Assembly: GCF_008831285.2 (NCBI RefSeq)
Contig: NC_045149.1
Location: forward strand, 20,041,035 to 20,105,034
Length of the DNA stretch: 64,000 bases
Direction: 5' to 3'
Source of the DNA: Nymphaea colorata
Lineage: Eukaryota; Streptophyta; Magnoliopsida; Nymphaeales; Nymphaeaceae
Shown here: piece after piece, positions 13,701 through 24,800 of the stretch
How positions within the stretch are numbered: position 1 is the first letter of the stretch
Layout of the letters: each line of letters opens with the position of its first letter
The notes under the pieces: generated by a model
Told to the model about the DNA's origin: nothing
What the model saw: the letters and a program-made list of their open reading frames with translations, nothing else
The model's database searches: none
Made by a program: the position numbers and the translations under genes

Positions 13701-15012
13701 ATTCGTCAATAACAATTCTCTGAATTCGCTTTCTGCAAATTCGATTTAAGATTTTAGTTGCAATCTTATTTTCAGTTCACCACGACTAGGAGATACATTG
13801 GTGAGTACTGTAGCATGTTGTATCCACTGCTGGCAGTTTCACTCCATGAACTGCATAAGCTAGTAGCATGTACAGGTTGTGGATTTCTTACTCTTTGCAC
13901 AGGATATATACTCAATGAGGCAAGCCTTAGTTGCTACCTCAATGCTTGCTATCTGAAAGTTTTGCTATGTATCAAAGGTACTGCTAAATGCTTAACCATC
14001 TGCATAATTGTTCCAATATGGCCACCCTCAATTTTCTCAACCATTTGTGGGATTATTCTAATGTCAAAAAATTCCTAATCCATGATTTCCTTTTCATAAC
14101 CAAGATGGAGGGCAGCTCCTTGAATTTCAAACTAGATCCTGGTTTTATGATATTGCAGCTTTACTTTCCTATCATATTATTTGTAAGTGTGAGAAATAAG
14201 TAAGATAAGCATCTGTTGTTATCTTATGCTGGAAGTGTGGTTCAGGGTTTCTTTTGATTTGGAAAGTAGTTTCTGCTGGATGTATCTCAGTTCTGTGTGT
14301 AATAGTTTAAAATATGCCTTTAATGCACCAGATCAGAGAGGGTAGGCTGCAAAGCATTGACCAGTGCCTGAGCCGTGAATACAGAGTTGTTTCCCACATA
14401 ATGAAAAGTGAACATAGCAGCGATTTTTTTGAGGTAATTTATGTAAAATTTACATGTTTTTTCTGTTCTAGCTGCCTCGGTCTGAAAATCTTCAAATGCC
14501 TACTTTTATCTCCTTCAGGGTTGCAGGGCTATACTGTTTGACAAAGACAGGAATCCCAAGGTTCAGCCTCAGTTCTTGTTCTTTCCATTTGTTAGTGAAC
14601 TGCGTGGTATTCACCGAAACAACACCAAACAGGGATTCAGGGATCTCAAACCAACCCTGCCAAGCCCTTGATAGATGGCTGCTTGACTGATTGAGTAGCA
14701 GCTCTTCAAATTTGGAGCAACTCGAAGCAAGTCAAAGTGATTAACAAGAGCTGTTTGACTTGCTGAGTTGCGTCCGTGTTTCTGAATTTCATCACCTATT
14801 CACCTATGAGTCAAGTGCATCTGAATCTAATTGCAATTTTTCTTTCTTTTCTCTTTTATTTTTTTTTTCTGCAGTGGAACCCATCAAAATTGGAATTAGT
14901 CAGTGAAGAGATGGTAGATGACTATCTCACAAAGGTTAATGATGAAGAATGGAAAGACCTGGAGCTCTTGCCTAGGCCTAGAGCTACTGCTTCCAGTATA
15001 TCAAAACTCTGA
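7776..15012 (+). CDS. CHY1: 3-hydroxyisobutyryl-CoA hydrolase-like, peroxisomal (CHY1-like)
   Basis: A crotonase-fold thioesterase that frees 3-hydroxyisobutyrate from its CoA ester in valine breakdown. Fourteen coding exons join in frame: 7776-7814, 7887-7967, 8764-8832, 9154-9217, 9432-9511, 9631-9714, 10723-10807, 11204-11289, 11540-11661, 12706-12766, 12874-12972, 14332-14433, 14519-14560 and 14875-15012. They total 1152 nt, or 383 aa, the usual length for plant CHY1. All introns are GT-AG. Visible motifs are NRPRQLNAL near residue 33, [13 protein letters not shown] from residue 64, the oxyanion-hole region [11 protein letters not shown] (117-127) and [13 protein letters not shown] (143-155), with the family's acidic residues at E145 and D153. 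The C-terminus is SSISKL, a canonical PTS1 peroxisome import signal; Arabidopsis CHY1 is also peroxisomal. The start ATG at 7776 gives [13 protein letters not shown]; a GTG nine bases upstream is not needed. Confidence 0.95.
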
Positions 15013-16142
15013 CCATGTAACACCTGATCCTTGTGGATTGTGATTATTGCTTTGATGCTCAACGAAAGTGTTTCAACTGATTAGTAGACTACTTGTGTAT
15101 TCTGATGACAACAATTAGTTTATATAATTCAAGGATCTTGTTGCTGTTACATTTATATAGCTGTATAACTTGGTCCAGTGTATTACTATTACTTCTGCCG
15201 CATTTGGTCTCTGAAAATTCAAGTTTCATCATAGTTCTTTAAAGGAACGATAACCTCTCGAACCGTTGCATGGTTTTTGATCCTGGATGGGTTTTGAAAG
15301 CATTCACGTGGTACAGACCTAATTAGCTGCTTGACATACTGGAACGTTCCTGAAGATAATTAAACTGGTAAATCGGCCTTGATAGACCATGATAACGGTC
15401 AGCTCTGTGGTATTATTGTTCATCTTATTTTATGATATTATGGGCTGTTTTGTAATAATCTTCCATGCTTACATGATGATAATCATCCAGATAAGGCGTT
15501 ACACTCAAATGGCTGCCCATCCATGGTTGTTAAAAGGCCGAAGCTCCATTACCATATTTTTCTCTCAGGTAGTAGCAGATGCCAGTCAGCAGTGTGGAAC
15601 AAACCTGACGATGCTATTGTAAACAGATCATAAATCTCTCTCACTGCTCTCAATACTTGCTTAGAACAGTAATTTACTTAATAACAAAGTCTTACAAATC
15701 AGCTCACCCAAGGAGCACACCTAGATGAAAGGAATAACAGGTAATAAATAGAGGAGAGAGTGAGCTGTTGGAGTCTCCAACGGCCAGTCTCTCATCATTT
15801 GAAATATAAGCAGCTGATCAAAAAAGGGGTAAAAATAAAAACATAAAAAATATATAAAAAGGAATAAGAAATATAAGAATAAAAAAATATAAAATTACAT
15901 TATTACCCCTTCTGAATTAGGGGCTTCTAACAGCTATAACCCGCTTGACATAAATGTTCTTGAAGATAATTAGACTGGTGAATTTGAGCTTCATAAGCAT
16001 GAAAACTAGTGAATTTTCCAGTATCTCTGTTAATCTTATGTTATTCTATTGCTGAAAAAATTTGGGCCCTTTTGCAATATCTTTTATGCTCATAAGCACC
16101 CTGTTACATATTGGTGGCCTTCAGCCACTGATTTTTGAAGGG
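15013..16142. other. CHY1 3' UTR and spacer
   Basis: The first 200-300 bases after the CHY1 stop are likely 3' UTR. Beyond that the sequence is A+T-rich with no convincing gene. An A-rich tract runs at about 15830-15890. Two loosely similar stretches (around 15340-15560 and 15950-16450, both with 'TTGAAGATAATTA' and 'TTAAAAGGC') suggest an old duplication now interrupted by the MITE at 16151. Confidence 0.4.
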
Positions 16143-16150
16143 TCTGCACC

Positions 16151-16324
16151 CAGTGGCGGAGCCAGAGCAGTCCAACCTCTGGATCTGGGTAGGGCCAAAC
16201 TAAATTTAAATCTAAAAATACATAGAGTGATTAAAAAATAATTTTTTTTTCAATGTAAAATTTTTTTTTTCATTTTGCCAGGGTGGGGCCATGGCCTAGG
16301 CGGCCCCCCCTCCCTCCGCCCCTG
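16151..16324. mobile_element. hAT-type MITE, copy 1, with 8-bp target duplication
   Basis: A 174-bp non-coding element. It begins CAGTGGCGGAGCCAG and ends CTCCGCCCCTG, so the termini are imperfect inverted repeats of the hAT form CAGGGGCGGAG. It is flanked on both sides by TCTGCACC (16143-16150 and 16325-16332), an 8-bp target site duplication as made by hAT transposases. The interior has T-rich runs and the block GTGGGGCCATGGCCTA shared with a second copy at 53586-53779. No transposase is encoded, so it would depend on an autonomous relative elsewhere. Confidence 0.88.
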
Positions 16325-17487
16325 TCTGCACCTCAACCAAAAGTTTCTGGCTCCACCACTGTGAGGGCATTTTGCTCATGTTGGTTTCCATCCAATTGCA
16401 GCTATGTTTCTCTGTGGCCGTTAAAAGGCTGACATTCCATTTCCAACATTTGAATCTCCGCCATCAATTTGTGAACATCTGCAAGTTAGTGCAGCATTAT
16501 CTGCTGATTGAAAACATGCGACTGCCCAGGAATCACCATGATTCGGTGAGAAGTTACGTTTGTATCAGGCATCTTCTAGAGTGTTCAATGCATCTTCATC
16601 AATTGTCCATGAGTTTGGAGGAATGGGCATTGTTAGTTAGAACTTTATGTACATCGGCTTGCATAGACTTGATGCCATGAAAGTGGAAACGGTTGGGACT
16701 CAAGCTCCGCAGACAGAGCCGGACTTGTTAGTCTTTGGAACTGGAGGTGAATCATATTAAAAGATGCGGAATGACAGGCTATGCGCGCCTTGTCGAATCC
16801 GCTCTAATTGGCATTTCCAAAAGGATTTTATTTGGAAGTTGTAAAAAGTATATTCTTTATTCTTGCTCTATGCGCCGTCGATTCAGCTCCCTATATCAGT
16901 CCCGGCATTGTTCTGCGGACCGATACACACACATACGACACTGAACATGACTTTTACGTAAAAATACTTGATGCTACTTACGTTGACGCATATTTATAGT
17001 CCTTGTGAACTGGGCAAGACAGTTTACTCAATATAGAACGTAATTTTTGCTTGAGAATCCGGGCACTTTGCTGCAAGCCTGCAATATGGCTGTATTTCGA
17101 GGAACAGATGGAACTCATAAAGAACTTACTGTCGTAGATGAACCTTTGACCGCAAATTAAGTGCAAAGACCGGTTTTATTTTAGCGAGAGAGAGAGAGTT
17201 GCTACGATCACCTCTCGGCTCGTCTTTAATCGTCACTAATATGGACAAAGGCCCAGGTTATTTTACATGAACACCTCTCAACTAGAAAAGAACAATTGCA
17301 CATATGATGACCACCAAAACTGCTTATTTGAACTATAGAAGAGACAGGCTCTGAAGAAAGCTTCTTCTTCTGGATATGTGCGCCATGGAAAAAGGGACTT
17401 TCGCTGCCTTAAAATCAGTTATTTATCCCTGTAGCCAAAAGTAAAGGACAGCCATTCCCAGGAACAAAAGCTTCACCAAAGTACTTC

Positions 17488-20400
17488 TTAGCTGCTAAAC
17501 TTCTGTTCTGTGCTTGGGGAGGCCTACATTCAGAACCAACTAAAATTAGAAAGTGGCCAATGTTGAAAACCATTTTTCTTCTATTCTAAATAGACAAGAG
17601 CCAAGACAAAAGATTGTTGGGAGCTTTTGATAGGTAAACGTTCATATGGTCAATAGTGATAATTGGGTACAACAAAACAGAACAACCAAATGACCTTACG
17701 GTCAGATATTAGTAGTTCTAATTCTAAAAGAAAAACATAATCACTTATAGTGACAAGAAATGCATCATAAGAATCTCTCCAGAACTTCCTTTGCCTCTTA
17801 AGCAGGCAGAGACCAAGAACTTATGGTAGATGTTATTGTAGTATTTTGTATGACAACAGAAAAAAATCATAGCGGAATATGCACATAAAATCAGCCAGAA
17901 AGAAGACCAGATCCATTACAGATGAAAATATGTATATATTTTGGAATATGAGAGTTCCTAATTTCTAACTACAATTAAAGAAAAGCTGTGATTCAAACGC
18001 AAGATTGTCAAAATCATCTTATCTTTGAAGTTTGTGGTCCTGTTGACACAGACAAATACCCCCTATGTTCTTCGTTCTCCTTTATGGAGAAGGTTTCCTT
18101 CATCAATGTAATATATTTGTAACCAGAAAGCACAGGGAAGGAACTGAATCTAGAGGCAGAATCTCAATATCTAAAACCAAAACTAATCTCAAGACAACTT
18201 GGTTAACTATCTTAAAAATTTTAGTCCCTTGATCAGTTCCATCTTGAGAGCAGTTTGACGGTTCCTATGACTCGGGTTGCCTTCTTTGACATTTGAGGGC
18301 GTTACTGCCATCAATCACTAGATGAACAATATGCTGCACGTAGTTAGTTCAAGTGACAATCTACTGAACCAGCTTAGTTCCGAATTAAGAATGAACACCA
18401 AAGGCATGTTTCAACTAATATTGCAGTCCAAGACCTGTCTTATCTTCTACCATCCTATTGGTTAATGTTAACCTTGAGTGTTACAGTCCAAGACCTGTCT
18501 CATCTTCTACCATCCTATTGGTTAATGTTAACCGTGCACAATAACAATTCAATCAGGACTTTTTGCAAAAGTTTCCTACTGGCATTGTGCTAGCAGTTCA
18601 CATCTCAAGCATTTTTTATATGCAGAGGCAACAAATATCAAAATAATACTGCAATGCTAACTGTTACTCTGTGCACAGGTGTTGCAGACTGGGATCTGCA
18701 TGTTCTATGCATAAGAGAGTCAATCTGGTAACCCAAATATTTGATGATGATAACAATCAATAATGAAAAACTGCAGGTTCCAAGAACACTAACCCCAATT
18801 GAAGTCACAAAACTGCACACTGCACATTTCACTGATCGTGCTCCATATTGATACATCAGCAACATTTGGCAGTTTCCACAGTTCACGTGCGCAACCTGAT
18901 TTGCTGCAAGAAGAAAAGATGTCCGTGAGCGATGAACTATCATCACTTTCATTAGACATAAGAATCTATACAGGTAGTCAGGTACCAATAAACATTTCAT
19001 CCTATAGGATCGGAGTAACAAAAGATGATTGCAAAATGGTCCCTCTCTAACAGTACAAAGACCAATTAATGAACCTGGTTAATAACAAGTGCAAACCAAA
19101 CAACGGAAACATGCTGAAAGCAGCTCTCAGACACATAGGTTAAAGTATCCCCATAAAGAAAGCTGTAGACCTGCAGATATTCAACATCATCTTGCATGGC
19201 CAACCAATACAAGTGAGAACCTGTGGTTTCTTTTTTAACAATGCACAGTGGTTAAAGAAAAATCTACAGTTTCATGCTTGACCTTTCTTTCATAATTTTT
19301 CAATCTGGAAACAGAAGTCAGGCCTGAGCAAAGATAATCCAGATCTCATTTTCAGTAAATGAAAGTCAATTCCACTTAAGTTAGAAAGAGGATATAGTAA
19401 TGCATGTTTTGTCTTACAAATTTTCCAGGTCTAGATGCAGGCTAACTGATACGGGTGTCCAAACTATAAGACCAGCACATAACAAGATAGCTGAAGTTGC
19501 AAACTGACCATAAGCGAGCAAACAAGGTTCCGAGTCTCTAGCAATCAAGGACTGAAATAGATGACTTCCTATTCCAGTGTTTATGTGCATAAGTGTTGAT
19601 TCAAATGATTAAATGACTGCTATATGTACTGATAGTGGTCTATACATGCAGCTCTGTGAAAGTAGGGTAGCTTATCTACCAAACCTTTTTACGATTGTTC
19701 TTCCAAGTTACGGAGTTTTTCTGTCAATGTTCATATATGATCAAGGATGACTTACATTTTGTTCCTTGAATAGAGATGGACAAAATACAACACACGGTTG
19801 AATGGGCACATGATAGGACAAATTGCATTGTCTTCCAGCATTTTGAATAACTATTTTTATCTTTGACAAAATAGCAAATAAGTTGAATAGTTCGCATACC
19901 TTCAAGAGCAAGGTTAATGGTATGACAACAAGAGCACTGCACACTTGTCGCACCACGGATGTACATCAAAAGAGTATGGCAGCCACCACAGACCAACTGA
20001 GCCATTTCCGTGCCTGTTGCAAAATATGTCTAGTTTTGTAAAAACAAAAAGAAATCAGACTATCTAAAAAGGCAACCTACGGATATTGATAAGAAGATAC
20101 ACACAATAACAAGAGAAGATAGAGGAAATATAGGGATTTCTCTTGTTTAAAAACTTAACATGCCTACCTCTGGTTTGTCATCTTCCGGGAGGCAGATGTG
20201 TGAAAAAAGCACACAAAAGTGATCGTACCTTGGGACCTCCACTATCTTGGGACCTCCACTATCAAACTTTTATTGCAAGCCCTCAAGAGCCAAATCACTA
20301 AAAATTGGGGCCATAAAGCTAAAGGGACATATTGGGAGCGTAATAACTACCAGTTCCAGTTTTAAGTGTCTCACTATTCTGAATGAACTTTTGGGACGCA

Positions 20401-21824
20401 TATACAATTCCATCACACCAAGATGGTGTTCTGCTAAGGTTATCTGACCTAGATGCTCCTCGAACACATCAATATCCATTATTATTCAACAAATGCATTC
20501 ATAAAAGGTTTTACAAACTACAATTGCCATGCACCTCTTGACTCTTTTCTGTATTTTGTGTGGCACTCACAAAGTACTTTGTAATTGGAGCATGACCTAA
20601 ATGAACTACGACAAGATATTCCTAATAAATGCTAGCACATATCAGATACCTTTTGTTATTATTTTTCACCGTTTTGACCTCATTGAGAGGAGAAACCTTT
20701 TCTATTCAAAAATTTTTTATAGTGGAAACAAGAAGATTGTTTGTGGAAAATTGTGCACACGCATATGCAGATAGTTTCTTCTTGTGATCACAATATTTAG
20801 CACTCCCAGGATTGTCATCTGATATCAGATGCAACTCCAGCTGCTTTAAACAGAAAATTGGCCCCAAGTGACCAATACACATATGGCCCACTCGCAGAAA
20901 GCACCCCATAGCTATATGAAAATATCAGAACCTCTTATGGCTAAAAATTAATCAGATTAACAAGAACAACAGACCTGTAAACATTCATAACAACCACTTA
21001 CATTGGGTTACAAGAAGTTGAGATGAAGTATCAGACTGCTTTTATACCACAACCATAAGAACAGGTAATGGAACAAGGTAACTGCTGAACATACCAGGGG
21101 GTGGGACTGCAGTCACTGCATTGCAAACTGCACAACACACAGATGATGCTCCAAGAGGATAGAGAAGAAGATTCCGACAGCCTGAACATACTAACTGGCT
21201 CTGCACACCTAAGAAATGTGCACATCACAAATTGAGTTAGTTATGAATCTGATTTATTGCCTACACATTCACGGTAAGACAAGACCATGGAATAGCAAGA
21301 AAACCTCACAAACAAGCATGAGAAGAAACTCGTAACAGTGGGAGACTCTGGGTAAATCTAACATGGTGGGCCCCCAGTTTAGTTGCTGCAATGTATCATT
21401 TTACAGTCTGACACGGTATCTGGACAATTATGAACAAGCAATAAAAACCTTAGATTGCTAAGACAATCTATGGTCCTTCCGGCATACCACATCCACAAAA
21501 CAGACTGCTACAGAAAAAAAATGATAACTAGATCCAGCAAACTCGAATATGGAAGATAGATAGCCCAGAAATTCATCATAGACAACACCGTGTTTTCATC
21601 TGCATACCAGAATCACAAAATATGGGCAGACAAGAAAACAAATTGATGGATGGTCACAGCCAAACAGATGACTAGATGATAGCCCAAAAATTCAAGTTTC
21701 TATACGTATGGTAGCTCACATTACAATCTCGTCAGAAAAATTGTGGAAATAATGAAGATTGTTTACCGTTTGGAGGAGTGAAGGGCACCGGTGGAGATGG
21801 GTATGGTGCAAGCGGTACCGGCAT
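17488..21824 (-). CDS. LOL1: LSD1-like zinc-finger protein, LOL1-type
   Basis: A small nuclear zinc-finger protein of the LSD1/LOL family; in Arabidopsis LSD1 restrains and LOL1 promotes oxidative-stress cell death. Coding exons on the minus strand are 21824-21767, 21208-21095, 20013-19900, 18903-18794 and 17523-17488, total 432 nt, giving 143 aa plus TAA. All introns are GT-AG. The N-terminus is Pro-rich ([19 protein letters not shown]). Three zf-LSD1 fingers follow, each with paired CxxC motifs: C27/C30/C45/C48, C66/C69/C84/C87 and C104/C107/C122/C125. Each finger has an LL(L/M)Y...GA..SV core, for example [19 protein letters not shown]. The last exon encodes only [11 protein letters not shown], matching the usual tail. 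Exons 2, 3 and 4 each carry one finger, as expected from exon duplication. A 5'-UTR intron is likely, since TCTCTTAG lies about 70 bases upstream of the ATG. Introns are long, up to about 1.3 kb. Confidence 0.95.
18424..18535. repeat. 60-bp direct tandem duplication inside a LOL1 intron
   Basis: Two near-identical copies of CAGTCCAAGACCTGTCT-YATCTTCTACC followed by CATCCTATTGGTTAATGTTA lie exactly 60 bases apart (from 18424 and 18484), with only a few differences. They are in the last intron of the LOL1-like gene. Confidence 0.85.
20229..20264. repeat. Short tandem duplication in a LOL1 intron
   Basis: The word CTTGGGACCTCCACTAT occurs twice back to back, in the intron between the first and second zinc-finger exons. 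It is a minor replication-slippage duplication. Confidence 0.75.
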
Positions 21825-24800
21825 TGCTTCGAGTTACGAATGCTCTATTCTTCTCGGAAAGCTATAAACCTTGCCGGCCTAAGAGAGTTGAAAATACAAG
21901 TCCCTCATTGTACATACAATCTGCATAAACAAACAAAGATCATTAGAGCAGAAAAGAAGCGCAAACCAACCCCATCATGGGATATTAATCGTCCTTGTGC
22001 GTCTATGGCGGAAAATGGTTAGTAAGACCTTGTGAATGCAGAACATTTACTCGAAAGAGTAGGAATGCCAGTAAAGCCATTTCATGCAACCAATGCAAGA
22101 CCCAACTTGGGTTCCAAAACAGAACACCAGTAGGAAAATACAGAGAACAGAGCCGAAGAAAGTAATAGCAGGCTCTATGTTCCTTCAGATTTCTGCTACC
22201 CAACTGAACCGATAGGAAAATGGATAGCTGTTTTGTATTCTCAATGAATTGGACTGTCCAATTCCCACAGCAATTTGCATATACAGGCTAAAGGTTGCAA
22301 GCTGGAGAAAAAAAAAAAGTTACATGACGATGAAATTCGGACACAAAGCGCAATATCATTAGAGCTGTAACGTACCATTTGCTTCTACTGTGCGAAATGA
22401 TAGATGCCTTCGTAAGCGTGAATATTCTGATGACTCAAGATGACTGAGAACCCGAGTCCCCCCTTGCACTATGAACCAGTATATATACGCAAAACTTGAG
22501 GGGAGGGGAGAAAGAAAATAATATCAAAAAGAAGGAAAATCAAGGCCAGACTCAAGTTTGTCTCGTTGAAGAAAGATTAGAACTAATCATATGCAAGGAA
22601 GACCCACCAGAAAGAGTCAAGGAATAGTATGATAATGTGTTATTTCAGTAGAAGGACAAGGAACCCAATTCTTACTATGGATGAACGTCGCAGACTTTAT
22701 AGTCTTGCAGTTGACGTTGATACGAGATGGTTGAGATAGAGGCACGGTGGTGAGTGGGTTTTACTCTTGTTTTCTCATACTTGTGTAACTATTCAAGAAA
22801 GATGGCGAGAGAGAGAGACGGAGAGAAGCACTATTTGGTGGTACGTCTCCATTTCAGCACTGTCAGACCAACCCCACTTCTTCATGCCATAAATTTTCTC
22901 CGATTTTCCCTCACTTTTATCCCATAAATAACAAGATAATATCATAACACCTAACCCAATCCGGTCATGAAGGCAATTACAGATATGCCCATCCTCTAGC
23001 AATTTGCAACAAAGCATGAGAGAAAAAAAAAGTTGTAGCCGTGTAACCAGAGGGAAGACATGAGTGCTGCCATTCTCCAATGTTCCAACCAGCCTGAACG
23101 ATTGCTCATCCATGTTCAGAAACCAGCGGGTGAGGCTGCATTTTTCAGTCACCAATCTGGAAAACTGGGTTTCGTGTCAATATCGTGTTAACAGCTCCAC
23201 AACAAGAAAAATCATCTCATACTAGAACTAGAACAACCGCTAAACTAGGTGTATAATTTACTCCAGATCTAAGATCCAAAGCGTTCATTTATCATAGGCC
23301 CCTCCTTAAATCTATGGTTCTGGCATCTTGAGAATCATGAATTTAGGTTCCCAATTATACCTCAAATCCATAGGTCACGAGTGTTGACCTGAGATCCATG
23401 AATTAAAAATGGAAAGGATTAGAAAACCATGTTGCAGTTCATGCATTTGTTAGGGATCATGCATCTGAAATCCCAGTTTCTAAGATACCAAGGTCTCAAT
23501 CTCCTTAGATTTGAGACCTGACATTATAAGACATCCCTTAATTTGTACTTTATGGAACCAATCCACGTGGTCTCAGTTTTGTTCATAATTCTAATCGTCT
23601 AAGAGGACAAAGTAATATCCAACGGTTTTTGACACTGGTAACACTGTGGCTGATGGCATTTCAGATGCATTCAGAGTAGTGACCGTATGGAACTAGTGCA
23701 TATATCTTCACAGTTCTATTTCATGGTTCTAGTAGTTCTTTCGATGAAAAGGAACATGGAGACAGGGAAAATCTAAGTCTTTTGCACGGGCAATGCTGTG
23801 GCCAATGGCACTCCATGATGCATTCAGATTCTGTAAACAGAAAACCACGAATTCATAACCTCTGCGACGATCTCCAATACCGACATGGATTTTGATAACT
23901 CCGTTCCACATTGGAGATGATTCCTACGGACTAGAGATTTCTTTCATAAAGTGTTCTCTCGGATAACAATATCAAGGCGAAATCCAGAAATGGCATCGGT
24001 GCAATATCCACGAGATTCTACGACAATTTCGCTCCATATTCGGATTTTGCAGTAGGAGTTGTCGGCTAATGATAGAACACTAGTGAACACCACACGCTTG
24101 CTCAATATGTGGTGCAGAATGACACAGCTGACTTAATTACAGAAGAGCACAGAGCCTCAGCAGTCAAGGACGACACAGCACCTCACCCCAATGAAATGAA
24201 TGGCTCTCGAGGCCTTCAAATTCCAAAATAAAGGAAGCGCCCATATTTCTTTTGTTCTGTTCTTTCTTGCAGAAAATTTTTACTCCCTCCAAAAACATTT
24301 CAGAGAATTAGCTTATGTTGATGGAAGTAGCTAGAAGAGCTTAAGAAAAATTTAGGCTTTCATACTTGGTCAAATTATCAACTGCATAATGAGCACAAGA
24401 TTCAACTACAAACCAGCAAATCATAAGAACTTACTAAGCCAAGATATGTTTTATTTTTCTGAAGAAGTAAACACTGTAATCCATTCGATAAGCAGCTTCC
24501 AATATATGAAGTCAAAATTCATGTCTCAATAGAGAGATTCGCTTGAAACATTTAGAAATTCGAGCATACAAGTCAGATTCGGTCATCTATCCAATTTAAG
24601 CATCCATATGCAAAAGTTGGAATTCTTTTGCAAATCGAGTTTTCTTTTTCTTTTCCTCATATACTACTTTTACAGATGCGAACATGAATATTTATTCATG
24701 GAGTAAAGCTGCCGTTCTCAATCTCCTCCTCCGAGTTGGTAGTTAGAGATAAATTCTCGTTTTCTTCTGGAGGCAAAGAAGCCAATCTGCTTTCTGGATT

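Noticed and set aside
22793-23155. 120-codon minus-strand frame upstream of LOL1
   Set aside because: No domain recognised; it lies in the LOL1 5' region next to GA repeats and is probably fortuitous.
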